DNA of 64,000 nucleotides from Takakia lepidozioides (GCA_030704615.1 CM060731.1:42534001-42598000); one strand, 5' to 3'. Shown: positions 1 to 11,625, counted from the stretch's first letter. The notes: generated by a model not told the origin, from the letters alone. Translations and numbers: made by a program.

Positions 1-298
1 GGTGTTCTAAAATACTTAGACTTAGATGCAGAGGAAGAGGGGATACATTGTACTGACTCTGAGTCAGACTGAACTGTATTCTTTTAATATTCATTTTCAT
101 ATTATCTGGAAAACGTTGAATCCCCTTACTCTACCGTAGTTGTTCCTTTAGAACAAATAATAATCACAGAATCAACTTTCGTTTAAATTGCTATATGTAT
201 GAATCCATCTCACAAACCTTCCTGACTCTTCTCATATCCATTGTGCATTCATCTACACTGTATTCATGCGTGCTCCATTCATGAAAGCTTCCTTTGTA
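1..298 (+). repeat. Left arm of large inverted repeat (copy of the 3' end of the methyltransferase-like gene)
   Basis: This arm is the reverse complement of 763-1058, almost without mismatch. The differences I see are single-base length changes: four G instead of three near 38-42, and four C instead of three near 122-126. The right arm is the last coding exon and 3' end of the minus-strand gene at 777-6606, so this arm reads as the 3' end of a second, plus-strand copy that would lie off the left edge. The extra G would shift the reading frame of that copy. The arm is cut by the window edge, so its full length is unknown. Confidence 0.85.
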
Positions 299-762
299 CA
301 ACATCCATTGTACATTCATCCTCTGTACTCTTTAATCCACCCCACAAACCTTCCACACTCATTTCATATACTTTGTGCATTCGTCAAAAGATTTGGTCAT
401 GCATCTTCCTGTCATGAATTTTTGTCATTGCTCAACATCCATTATACATTCATCCATTTTACTCTTATCCATCCGTCATTCATCCATCTACATAGATTTT
501 TCAAACTCATCCATCTGTTTATCATCCAACTGTACATTCATCCATCATTTATTCAATGCCTTTTATTATGTCGTCCAGCTTGTTTCCGCGGTAAAGGGTG
601 CCAATCCGCGGGAATACACTCCACTTCTTTCTGGGTGCGTGGTGACTCGGCCTCAACGTGTGATGACGTGGACTGAGCCCCGTGACGTGGCATTTGCGCA
701 AGGTGACGTGGCGTGAGCGCAGTCGCGCTCACGCGCTCACGTGACCAGGCGCCGAGGCATCA
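299..762. repeat. Spacer of the inverted repeat: CATTCATCC-type low complexity, then a GC-rich block
   Basis: The first part (about 299-560) is low-complexity sequence built from cattcatcc-like words. From about 590 it becomes GC-rich, with repeated gacgtgg and gctcacg words. The best segment, 703-743, matches 11531-11569 in inverted orientation. Open frames here are low-complexity translations and are not called as genes. Confidence 0.6.
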
Positions 763-1058
763 TACAAAGGAAGCTTTCATGAATGGAGCACGCATGAATA
801 CAGTGTAGATGAATGCACAATGGATATGAGAAGAGTCAGGAAGGTTTGTGAGATGGATTCATACATATAGCAATTTAAACGAAAGTTGATTCTGTGATTA
901 TTATTTGTTCTAAAGGAACAACTACGGTAGAGTAAGGGATTCAACGTTTTCCAGATAATATGAAAATGAATATTAAAAGAATACAGTTCAGTCTGACTCA
1001 GAGTCAGTACAATGTATCCCTCTTCCTCTGCATCTAAGTCTAAGTATTTTAGAACACC
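763..1058 (-). repeat. Right arm of large inverted repeat
   Basis: This is the partner of 1-298. On the minus strand it holds the end of exon 10 of the methyltransferase-like gene and reaches about 15 bp past the stop at 777. The arm ends at the spacer on the left. Identity on the other side may continue beyond 1058, but the left arm is cut by the window. Confidence 0.85.
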
Positions 1059-4000
1059 GGATCCACGCTGGATACACCTACGGCTGGCCACTAAAAAGTC
1101 AGGGGATAGGGACTCGGACGCGTGAAGTGCCATTGCTTCGGCATAAACAGGGAGCAGAAAATTGGAAAGGGGGCTGTCGAAAACAGACTCGCCAGAAATG
1201 ACTGTATCTCCTGAAGATCCACCGCTGGCTTTCCTGAAAGACAGCCTGAAAAAGTTATTACTGTAACTTTGATGTTATCGAGAAATTGAGTATGACTCCC
1301 AAAGAGGGTTTAGCACTTACTCACATGAAAAGTCGTTGTCGACCTGCTTATCTTCGGGATCGTCATCATTTCGAATATGAATCCGATCAGTCTGTGTGCC
1401 TGAAGTGGAGCCAGACAAAAGGGGGAGGAGCACTGTGTTGTAGAGGTCAGAATCACCCTCCATACCAAAAAGGCTTCTTCCGCCTGCCTTGCATGCGTGG
1501 TAAGTTGCTCCTGCACCAGACAGGAGAACATAAACAGTTTGGAGGAGGGGATTTAAGCAGATGAAACTGTTGAAAGGAAACCAATTCGGAAGGGAGAAAA
1601 CGAACCTGTGGACACAGAAAGATCGACCACCCGTGCAGAGCGGTGGCTGCATGACTCCAGCAGTATTTGCATGAATGCTGGTGACTTTTCCTTTGCACCT
1701 CTCCAGGGAGTGCCATCTGGTCTCTTCAGAGTCTGACTGGACTGCATGAAGTTGTACAAAATGTCATCGACATGGGGCTCATAGGGGGGGTTGACGAAAC
1801 AACCCTGGTCAGAAATCTCAAAGCTGCGGATGGAGGATGGTGTCTTTGATGTGCGAATCCTCCGCAGGCAGATCGCCTCGAACATCCTCGTCTGCCAAAG
1901 ATAGCAGGTTAGTGTGGTAAACACAATCTAAAGTGGAAGTGTGTACATCGGCTATTCAGAACTCTGACACCAAAAAACCATGAATCGTTGATGATCGGTG
2001 TCGATCATAAAACATTCTACTAGAGTGGAGCTGCAGAGAAAATTGAAACTCATGATCAAAGCATAAGCAGAAGGCAGACGGCATACCAGCTGACCAGGGA
2101 AACCCCCTTTCACAAGGTAGAGGCTGTTCACACAATTCCATGTGCGCAAAACTTCAAACCCTGAAGACTTGAGGTATGATGCCAATGCCCGACGACTATC
2201 ATTGTCACATGACTGAAAAAGCAGAAGTGTCCCTGCATCAGAGAGGAAATTGTTACAGAACCCGAATACCCAACTCCAGTAGTTGTCCTCGAATTTGTTC
2301 CACCCTGGCGTCTTGCCCTTTGGAAGAACTTCTGGCACAGCCTGGCCATCCGGGATGTCGAGAATGACAATGTCGGCCGCATAAGTTTTCTGCACACCGC
2401 ACACGAAGGTGGGACCTGTGCTCACCTGCAACAGACATGTTTTTTATAAGTTCAAAGAACGAGACTGAAATACTGCCAACGAAACATTCAGAGAAAAAGG
2501 AAAGAAACTGGAATTCTCACCAGATTGAGGAATGAGATTATATTGTCCCAGGTAGGGGATGGCACCCCAGTGTATCCTCTCTTTCGACTCTGCATCATCG
2601 AAAGCCAACCCTCATTAACAATTTTCATCTCTCCTGCTGAATCAGAACGGGAAGGGTGTGGCTTGGCATCGAACACGCACTGAAGAGTGCGGGTATATCT
2701 TCCAGCACTAAAGTCCTGCCCACTCTCCATCTCCTTTTCATTCTCCTTCCCCTTGTCCTTTTCCTTCTCTTTGGACTTGTCTTTGTCCTTTGGCTTTGCT
2801 GGTGAGATGGCTATGACATCAACAGCCTTGTCTTTTGGTTTGCGGCCCGCCTTCTTTCCCTTCTGCGGCGTTCCCTGAGCATCAGGCTCCTTGGCAGCCA
2901 AGGTTGCTATGTTTCGTTGATACTCTTCGTCAGTCAAAGGCGCCAGCATCTCAGCGTTATTGTTCAAGTATTTCATATGCTGTTCTTGAAAGGTCGTGTG
3001 CTCAGGTGGGCAGTCAAGGTACCACCCACAGTCTCTGAAGTGAGAAGGACTCCAGTCCTTCAATATCCCTGCAGTATACATGGTTGGATCGTTTGCAGGG
3101 TCCGACCACATGTCAAGATAGTCGGGAATTCCGCTCAGGTGATTTCCTTCCATAAGCACATATTTCGTGTACCTGAAAAAAGGAGATGAATCCCAACCCA
3201 CAAAAGCGCTCAGTGAGTAAGATGCAAGTAGAACAGAAAGAATAAAACATGGATTGAAATGGCTCTGACAACTGCTCCAAGGACCTTTCAGGACCACACT
3301 ACTGCTCCAGATATGAATGTCGTCAACGCCATTCAGAACATTCCATTCCATGACACTGTAAATACATCCTAATCCAGGTGAATGCAAATAAGCGATTAGA
3401 AATGACACAGACATAGAAGTGAATGTCGTCAACGACATTCAAGAATGAAGCCAAATTATTACTGAAATGAAGCAAAATCACAGGATGGAAATAAAAAAAT
3501 TGAGTAAGGAACCATCCAGGAAAACTCAATGCACATTCATAACGAACCTATCACTGAGGACCTCACAACATCACTGTATGTGAATGGCGTCAACGCCATT
3601 CACAAAAATACAAAAAAGAAACCAATTACTTAGCTCCCCAATCCATGAAAATTGAATTTGTCGTTTTTGAATAATACAGACACAGCTGTGAATGTCGTCA
3701 ACGACATTCACTTTGGATTTCTTAAAACAGAGCTTATGAAGCCTCCATATTCATCGCAAGAGGAAAAAACAATGCAGAACAACTGAATGTCTGCATTGAC
3801 ATTCAGCAAAATGAAGTGATCAACCCTCATTGTATCCTCTATGGACATTACAAAAATTTAAATAACCTTGAGGACCACACAACAACTCCGTATGTGAATG
3901 TCGTCAACGCCATTCAAGGACATTATCAATTCTAATCAGGGACAATATAATTGCACCCTTAGATCCTAACCAGGTGAATTCATATACTCGCTTAAGAATG

Positions 4001-6606
4001 ACTCAGACAAAGAAGTGAATGTCGTCAACGACATTCAATCTGGATCTAAGATTGCAATCCATATGAAGCCACAATTTTTCCCAAAAAAACAGTAGAGTTT
4101 CAAGTATGACATTTCACCTGTACACAACTCGCATCATGGCCCACTCTCCTCCAACCTGACTGTCAAAGTCGTTGGACCGTAAAATGTTACCATCTTTGGA
4201 GAACTCCCGGAAAAAACAGTATCTCCAGGTGAGACCTCTCCACTTCCTTATGTATGCCTCCAATGACATTTGGGGAGGGGAAACAATCGCAATGTTCAGG
4301 TCCTTCAAAGTCTGATCCAGCACAATGACGGCGCGCTTTTCGAGCTGCAAATAGTATATTTGTCAGAATTGCAAAAAAGAAACACATCACATACTTGAAG
4401 AGAAGAAACAGCATGTTCGAATACACACCTGACTCCAAAATGTAGCCTTGTGGAGCCAGTTATCAAACACCAAATCACTGATTCCTTCCACCTTTGTGCC
4501 AGGCTGTATGGTGCTCTTTGGGAACTGATTCAAGTCCTTTACTGTTTGATCTGAGTTCCATATCTCCAGCCACCTTATTTTTGTTTGTGGGTCGACCATC
4601 GATATGGCCAGCCGGTGCAATTTCTCCTGCTGCATCTCCGGATGCACATGCTTGTCATAGTGTGTTTTGATCTGCTGAAGGAACTCAGGACCAAGTCCAG
4701 GATCTACTATTCTAAGCTGCTTTCCGAAGGCTGACATCAATTTGGTTCTTCGCATCTCAAACTCCTTCTTTATTGCAGCTTCCACACCCTTTGATGTCCT
4801 TAGTTCCTCTGGTGTAGTGCGGTAATATTCGGATTTTCCCTTCTCAGCTGCCTCTGCCAGTTCTTGCTGCATTCATTCAAGTAGTGATTAGCTCCGAAGG
4901 GACTCTAAACATGTATTCGAAAAGTAAACAGATTACAGACTCGGGCTTACCGCATACATGTACTCCAGAAACGCCTCTCGTGTCAAAGAATACCAAGTGC
5001 CTGCAGCTCTTCCTGTTTCGCACTTCTTGATGATATTGGGTGGTAGTACTGTCCGAAAATCATCCAGCTTCATCAGACCAATCCTCTGAATTCGGAATAG
5101 TGTGTGAACCAAGCTTGTTGTCACATGCGATTTCTCTGTCGATCTGCAAAAACATTGGAAACATTGCATTCCTTAACACTGTTTTTTGAGGATCAACAAG
5201 ACACTACAGAGGGAATCAAATCTCTTGGATGACTTACTTGTTCACGTCGTGCATAGCTGTAAGAAGCCTAGCGATGTCGTTTCCTGGATCCAAAACCATT
5301 GCCTCCACAGCAACATGCTTGTCTTTGTCTTTCGAATGGTGTTTCTGAATGTATCCCATCCATGCCAGCAATCGGTGGTTGCCGTCCCAGACGTAGAACA
5401 TGTGGTTGCAAAATTGCTGGGTGTTCTTTCCCATCATGAGGCCCAGCTCGAACTCCTCATTGGCATCTTTCCAGCACTCATCCCAGTTATCACTGATCTC
5501 TGGAGAAACTAATGTGCTTTTCCCATTTATATCCGTCAGTGACACATAAAAAACTTGTGCACCAAGTCTATATCCATGCACAAAATCACTCTCCAATTTT
5601 GTTATGTCATGGGAAAGAGGTGGACGCACAACAGGCATTGATATCATCCGGCACAGAGGTATGTCCAGACGCCCTCCAGATACGAGCATGTCCCTTATAA
5701 CCTCCTGAGAGTTTACCTTCTGGAATGACATGAGTTCTTTCACCTTGTCAAGGTAGTGCACTTCGGATTCATCTGCTTCATCTGTATTCTCTGAGCTTTT
5801 TGCGGACTCGTCCCCATCTCCAGATCCTTTCCCCTCTGATCCTGTAGGCTTCGACCTCACAGTTTTCTGCACGATGCCATTCAGTTCTGACTAAGTGATT
5901 TGCAAATAGTGAATGGCGGTAACGACAATCACTCTGTATCAAGGAAACTCACCATGAATGGTGTGAAAGAATTCAGCACAATCTACACATGCAAAGCCGA
6001 GACTGCCGTATTCAAAACAAAAGTGAGAGCGATAGCGAACGGCGTTAACGACAATCACAAAAGATAACAACCTGCCGGATCGGTGTTGTGTAATGACATA
6101 TATGTGCAACTGATTGGCGGCAACGACATTCAGTGTAGTTTAGGGAGAATAGTAAGTGCAGACTCTCTCTTCAAACACATAGGTACATAAATCTCATGAG
6201 CAGAATCGAATGGCGTTAACGACGCTCGCGATTCAGTAGTTCCTGCTAAAGAATGGAAGAGGAAGGACTCCTTGAAAGGCAATCACATAGACTATATGAT
6301 AAAACTTACTGGCACCTTCTTAGGTTTTGAACTTTGATCCCCTTCTGCAGCTTTCCTCTTCCCTCTCACATCTGCTGGAGTTTCTGTCTGCGCAAGGGTT
6401 TCTTGACCTTCTTCAGGTTCGGCGTTCCGCGTGCTTCCACCTTCTTCAGTGTCCCTGCGAATCATCTCTGCCTCCACAGGCTGGCGCACTCTTATCGCCG
6501 ACTGTGTCGCAGCCGCTGCCTCAGTCTCCGTCTGCTCTTGTGAATCAGTCTCCGCGTTCACCTGCTGCCTTGGCCCTGTGTTCTCCAACAAACGACGCCT
6601 CGTCAT
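777..6606 (-). CDS. ParB/Srx-like plus degenerate beta-class DNA methyltransferase-like fusion protein
   Basis: Ten exons join in phase with GT-AG introns: 6606-6310, 5866-5238, 5143-4951, 4866-4429, 4344-4118, 3172-2521, 2425-2087, 1891-1606, 1510-1321, 1245-777 (1,239 residues). The start is the first in-frame ATG. The N-terminus is basic then acidic. VWDGNHRLLAW near residue 260, followed by a VAVEAMVLD strand, resembles the DGNHR core of ParB/sulfiredoxin folds. A lysine/glutamate-rich linker lies in exon 6. Near residue 830 ADIVILDIPDG sits where motif IV (DPPY) would be; NPPY occurs at about 959; EKSP...VVDLSVSTGATYHACKAGG at about 993-1030 has the layout of the beta-class KP...VLDPFxGSGTT...GR region. 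ParB-methylase fusions are common in phages and bacteria. Both catalytic motifs are degenerate, so activity is doubtful. If intron 9 is retained, translation stops at 1317. Exon 10 is the least certain. Long introns carry palindrome arrays. Confidence 0.65.
3290..4040. repeat. Intronic array of seven 20-bp near-palindromes in alternating 270-320-bp dimers
   Basis: Within intron 5 of the methyltransferase-like gene, copies lie at 3315-3334, 3421-3440, 3582-3601, 3690-3709, 3785-3804, 3896-3915 and 4017-4036. Consensus is GAATGTCGTCAACGACATTC: 9-bp inverted arms around a two-base CA centre. Copies 1, 3 and 6 have the right arm CGCCATTC; copies 2, 4 and 7 have CGACATTC; copy 5 has a diverged centre. 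Flanks alternate too: the CGCC type follows aggacc-cacaac words, while the CGAC type at 3421 and 4017 follows a longer shared stretch (caggtgaat, cagaca, agaagt). This is a tandem array of about three two-palindrome units. Confidence 0.9.
5911..6227. repeat. Second, more degenerate array of the same palindrome in intron 1
   Basis: Four copies lie in the first intron of the methyltransferase-like gene, at 5911-5930, 6037-6056, 6112-6131 and 6208-6227, spaced 75-126 bp. They keep the form GAATGGCGttAACGACaaTC, with more mismatches between arms than the intron 5 set. The left arm mostly carries GGCG and the right arm ACGAC, so each copy looks like a hybrid of the two intron 5 types. Confidence 0.8.
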
Positions 6607-7461
6607 TTTCTCTCTTGCTCTGCGTCTCTCTCTAAGGGAAGTAAAATAAAGAGACTTTCTTCTCTTTCGTATTCTAGAAGGAACCCTCTCCAGCTTGACT
6701 ACCACTCTCCCTCTAAGCGCGAAAAGTAGAAAAACGCAGTGACTCCCGATTTCTTGCGGGATTGCCTGTGTTCTTGCGTGTCTCTAGAAGCATCGGATTC
6801 CCTCCCGCGTGACCGTTACACATAGTCGTTTCGTTATTAGTGCACATGCCAGCAATTGGTGTACAGCTGTTCGTATTCAGTTATGGATGTCTGACGTGTG
6901 CCGCCCAAAACAAAACGGCGTGTTCTAAATTATAACTGGTTCAATATTTAAAAAGAACAGCGAATCCCAGAAATTGATGCGCAGTCTTAAACAAATAAAT
7001 ATAAATGAACGAGAGTTTGATGACAAATTTTGGAATATCATACACGGTCATCCTTGTTATCCAAACCCCACATTCGTTGCACATTTGGAACTTTCCAGGT
7101 GCGCATGATCATTGGTAGTAGTATATAGATACATTTACTTAATCTGCAATCCCATTCTCGGATCCTGTGGCATGCTTCCAGGAAGTCGGCTTTGTTATTG
7201 GGTTTATTGATGAGGTTCTGATTAACGGTTTAACAGTTGCCGACACTGCCCCTATGGATTCTCTGACCACTGGGCCCACAAGAAAAGTAATTAAAATGGA
7301 CGGCTGCATATCTGGAATGAATAACAGAATATGCACAGTCGTTATCTGAGCTTCCTCCGCCATATGCTCTGCTCATTCTTCAACTGTGTTCTGGAGACAG
7401 CAGTAAACCGATTTACACTAGATCTGCGATAGCAAGGTACAAACATACTCGAGGAAGGAAG
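6607..7461. promoter_or_regulatory. Divergent intergenic region between the methyltransferase-like and transposase genes
   Basis: These 855 bp separate two genes transcribed away from each other, so both 5' regions must lie here. The part around 6880-7150 is AT-rich. I see no palindrome copies and no motif that I can name as a core promoter. Confidence 0.4.
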
Positions 7462-10400
7462 ATGGCTTCCTCTGAAGCGGAGTTCTTCTCAGACGACAAA
7501 CCAGTGCCGTTCTCCCAGGAAGTCCTTGACAATGGATTTGCAATTGTTCTGGAACATGTCTTGGCTACCCGTTTTCAGCTGCAGAATGGCTCCATCTTTT
7601 TGGAGAAAGAGGTTTACGATCTGAAAGGGAAGTTGGTGAAATATTCTTTCCAAAACCGTGATGAGACGGCTCATATCAGCCAGTGGAGAGTGCGTCCTGG
7701 TCGATACAGAGTACTTGGAGAGCCTCGGCGAAAGTCCCTTGGGTCATATGTGACGCCCGGGACTGCTGCTTCGGTCGTTGAAGACAAGAGGGAGGTGGTG
7801 GTGAAAAAAGAACAGACTTCCTCCACTCCAATCGTTGAGCTTTCGGATTCTTCCGATGATGACATAAGTGAAATTCCAAATCCAGTCCTTCCTACTGTGG
7901 TTGCAGAAGCTGATGAAGAAGAGATTTGTAGTGTCATTCCAAAATTGCGGGCGATGGGAGGAATGGCTGGATTCAAAAGTGAGTTGCGGGGAATTGATTG
8001 GGAATCTTTGAAGCAGGTGCCTGTGAAGTTCTTGCCGGAGACTTTTGATGGCGATATCCTATTCGAGCTGCCTCCTCCTCCGCGAGTTGGAGGTGTAACA
8101 ATCATGATGCATGGAATGGACAAGAAACACGACGGGCACCCGTGGTGCAGAACAAAAACATCCAATATTCAGAATGATGACAAGCTTGTTTTCAGGAGGA
8201 CAGTTTGCAATGGACACCTTAGGTGTGATAATTTGAATTGCAGACACTTTCTTCAGTCTGGAGTTCATAATCAAAGCGAATGGGAGGGTCTGGCGGAGAA
8301 TCCATTTCAGCCTGGGACTGCCCCTCCACCGGCAAACACTTTCGTCTGCAAATTCTGCAAACTTGTGCCATCCTGCTTGGCGCTCTGCGGAGCAAGAATG
8401 TACTATGTTGTCCACCGTTTGAATACAATGACGAGAGCTTGTGTGCATTTTGGATTCCATAACCATCCTGTCTCGAAGGGGGATTACAGGGAGAGTGTTG
8501 AGACAGTATCGAGGTTGATCAAACAGGAGTTCGGGAGAAACCCATCCGCAACAACATCTGCAATTGCTCTTGGCGCAAGCAAGTCCTTCTTGGAAAGCCA
8601 TATTTTGAGTGAAGGAGATTCTGTGGGGACTAAACTTGACGGTGCAGCATTGGACCTGGTCATGGATCATTTCTCCACTTTAAGTTCACCTAACATTCGG
8701 CATCAGATCAATGCATTGAGAATGGGCTCTGGGATCAGAGGCTACATAGACAATATTTTGGAATTGAAACGACTGAGCAAGTACGATTACATCCAGGACA
8801 ATGTATTCCCAGGTCAAGGTGCCATCAAAGTTTTTCTTTTCAAAATGTCGACTGTTGGGGAGGGCAGTGGGGTTAGCCTCGTGAAGCGGATGCAGAAGAC
8901 TGGGGACTTGCAGAACTGTTTTCTTATGTTTGATCATGTGAAACGAGTGAAGGATTGGACGACAATGGCTTGTCATGTCTACGATCCAGTGTACCAACGA
9001 GTTATGACAATTGCAGTTTGTGACATGCAATCCGAGGATACGGAATCCCAGAAGCTCATGTGGAATTCCCTGATACGTGTCATGGGCTGCCATGGGCTGC
9101 CATCTCCAAATTTCGCAGGTTTCATGGCGGATAGTGCTCAAGCAAATTTCAATGCTATTCGTATTGTCTTCGGATCGGGCGACCCAAAAGTGCCTATGCC
9201 AGGAAGAGAGCGTACATGTCTATTCCATTGGACACAATCTCTGGAAAAACATACAAAGTCGGACATCAAACCAGAGATGCAGACTCAGCACCGTAAATTG
9301 TGCAAAGAGTACAAAGATGCTAGAACAATGAAGGAGGCGGACACTTTGTTCCAGACAATTCGTGCCTGGTGGTTCTCTTCTGGAGCTGCATCACTTGAGA
9401 GTATGAGAGCATTGGAAGATTGGCTGGCGTTTTGGCACTTCCGGTATAGACAGTGGGGAGCAGCCATGACAATGGTACGAGGCTTCTATTTCATGCTTTA
9501 TTCATACATTTGCTTTCCATATTTTTGACTCATTGCTTTCTTTATGTTGTTTCCTGTGCACTATTCTGAAGTGTGGTTATCCTCTTTGCAGAACATGTCC
9601 ATTGAGGAAATGGCAGACATGCCATCTTGCAATTTGGCAGAAACTGTGCACAATGCATGGTTGCAGCAGTCTGGGAAACGAGGTCGGGATTTGTATGTGG
9701 CAACAACAGATGATTTGATACGTGCCTTGCAACAACAAACCCGATACCGTGATTTCTTACGAGGTGGGGTTGGTGGCAAGGGTCCGGACAAATCGGAGTT
9801 GATGTTGCGTGCTGCAAACAGATCTGGGGATCCAATCAAGATAGCACGGGCGGTGAGCATGTATGCCCAGGGAACGCCACTTGTTTCTAGAGTTCCACAT
9901 CTTGAAGGGGAGGAGAGATTCGGCTCCTGTAAGAGGAAATTGAACACTCCACCTGGTTCGGATTCAGATTCCCACAGGGCAGACCGTGATAACTTCTCGA
10001 AGCCTCGTGTTCCCCTGCATGACAGCTCCGTGTCCGGAACCTCCATTGTGGAGGAACCTCCAACACGACGGCAAGCTCCAGCATCAAACCGTGCCACTGA
10101 AATGGTGCAGGAGAGAAACAACCCCCTTGATGTGCTTGAGTCCGCATGCCCCGACCACGTTTGGCACATAGAACGCACAAGTGTCGGGTCTCGTGTGAAA
10201 TGTACAGCGATCAGGGCAACTAATTTCGAGAAGTGCACTTCATCTATATCCAGAGGTGGTGCCCGAACTCCTGCTCCGACTTTCACGGGCTTGATGCGTC
10301 CATACGGTCAACCAGAAGCCAAGAACCACAAGTTCTGGTTCTGCGCAGATGATTGTGCCAGATGTGTGCATGGAACTGTGCGTCCTTCCGTAGTGATGAA

Positions 10401-10977
10401 GCCATCTCCTCCAACCGTTTGGCCCGTGAAGGTGGGAACACATCTCAGCTTTCAGGAGATTGAAATGCTGGAGGAGGCAGGTTTTTCCCTTGCGAGACAA
10501 CCCCAACTCCATGCATGTGCTACTACTCCTGCGTCCTCCCGGGTCCCTCCGACAAATCCTGACTTGTGGCCAACCAAACGAGATGGAAAGCTCGTTCGGC
10601 GTTTCCCTCCAACCGCTGAACACTTTGGCAAAGTGGAGTCCGCAAGAATGCTCCAAGCTCGTGTCGGAAGCACCACGGAAGTACCCGATCCAGGATATGG
10701 TCGGGTATTCACAATCATCACTTCCACATCTGCTGTTCATGACAGGACCTACGACATCACGGTTTCCAATTTCCCCAATTGCACATGTCCTGATTTTGTG
10801 AATATGCTATCAACCAGTTTGGGCAAGAGAGGTAAATTCATACCCTGCAAACATTTGTATTTCATATTTTTGAGGAGGATGGTTTGCGATCCCAAACGTG
10901 ACAACTTCATTCACCAGGCCACTATGAGTTTCAACGAGGTCGATACTCTTTTGCAACGGGATACAACACATGGGTAG
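7462..10977 (+). CDS. MULE-superfamily transposase with SWIM zinc finger
   Basis: Two exons, 7462-9474 and 9592-10977, join in phase across a 117-bp GT-AG intron to give 1,132 residues. Residues about 120-135 hold IVELSDSSDDD, which fits a SUMO-interacting motif. A Cys/His-rich segment at about 245-340 ending HNHPV resembles FLYWCH/GCM-type DNA-binding domains. The DDE-like core has LMFDHV (Asp 491) and FMADSAQANF (Asp 557), followed by ERTCLFHW. A SWIM finger (CxC at 1068-1070, CxH at 1090-1092, in NCTCPDF ... PCKHLYF) lies near the C-terminus, as in Mutator-like and FAR1-like proteins. The frame is open throughout, so it may be a recent or domesticated element. It would bind element ends and catalyse transposition in the nucleus; the third catalytic acidic residue was not assigned with confidence. 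Confidence 0.75.
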
Positions 10978-11400
10978 CATGAACTATGTAATGTGGTATG
11001 TGGATGACCATGATTTGAAATGTGTAATTCACATCAATTCGTCGGCTGTGCAATGATATGGCCTCCAACTATACGGAGTGAGGTCTGAGTGACAACTTTT
11101 AGGTAGTGCACATTTGTCATTGCACCGTTCGAAGTCTACATGTCTTGCTGTCGCTATGCACTACAATCATCTTTTGAAGATGATCATAACTCTCATTGTT
11201 ATTTGAGGAGGGAGGAAGTCTTCTCGTGGCAGCCTTTATGGCGCACACTTTGTGAGGATATTTTGTCGTCTTCGTAATTGTAAAAGTGAAACAAACATTT
11301 GTAATTGCACAATGTTGGATGCTGCAATTGTAGGCCTCAACGCTCGTCTTGATTCTATTTAGGCAAGATTCCCTGCATTAATTCCACGGTCATAGGACCA
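10978..11400. other. 3' flank of the transposase gene
   Basis: About 420 bp of AT-rich sequence follow the stop codon. It contains a short inverted stretch around 11168-11190 (catcttttgaagatg). No coding potential is visible. It is probably 3' untranslated region and element interior. Confidence 0.35.
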
Positions 11401-11625
11401 TCCACGGTTATAGGCGGCGCATGTTAATGCTGACGTGGCAGTTGACGGACAGTGCCACGTCATCATTTACCGCCACATCAGCATGCTGACATGACGCTCA
11501 CGCCACGTCAGCATGTGTGCAGGCTCACGCCACGTGAGCTGGCGTGAGCGTACGCTCACGCCACGTCACTCCTGCGTGAGCGTACGCTCGCGCGCTCACG
11601 TGCAATGCTCACGCCATTGCGTCGT
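11401..11625. repeat. GC-rich block of CACGTCA/GCTCACG repeats, possible element end
   Basis: The block is built from gctgacgtgg, gccacgtca and gcgtgagcg words and short palindromes such as gcgtgagcgtacgctcacgc. The segment 11531-11569 matches the reverse complement of 703-743 with small gaps (cacgtgagc, gcgtgagcg, gctcacgccacgtcac). Opposite orientation on either side of the divergent gene pair is what terminal or subterminal inverted repeats would look like. I could not fix exact ends or a target duplication. Confidence 0.5.

Noticed and set aside
266-676. Open frame of 136 residues
   Set aside because: It is a translation of cattcatcc low-complexity DNA in the inverted-repeat spacer, rich in His, Ser and Ile, with no domain.
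3290-4040. CRISPR array
   Set aside because: The repeats are spaced unevenly, alternate between two types with related flanks, lie in a eukaryotic intron, and have no cas genes nearby.
6607-6705. N-terminal extension of the methyltransferase-like protein
   Set aside because: The open frame starts at GTG; the first ATG is at 6606, and eukaryotic initiation at GTG is unlikely.
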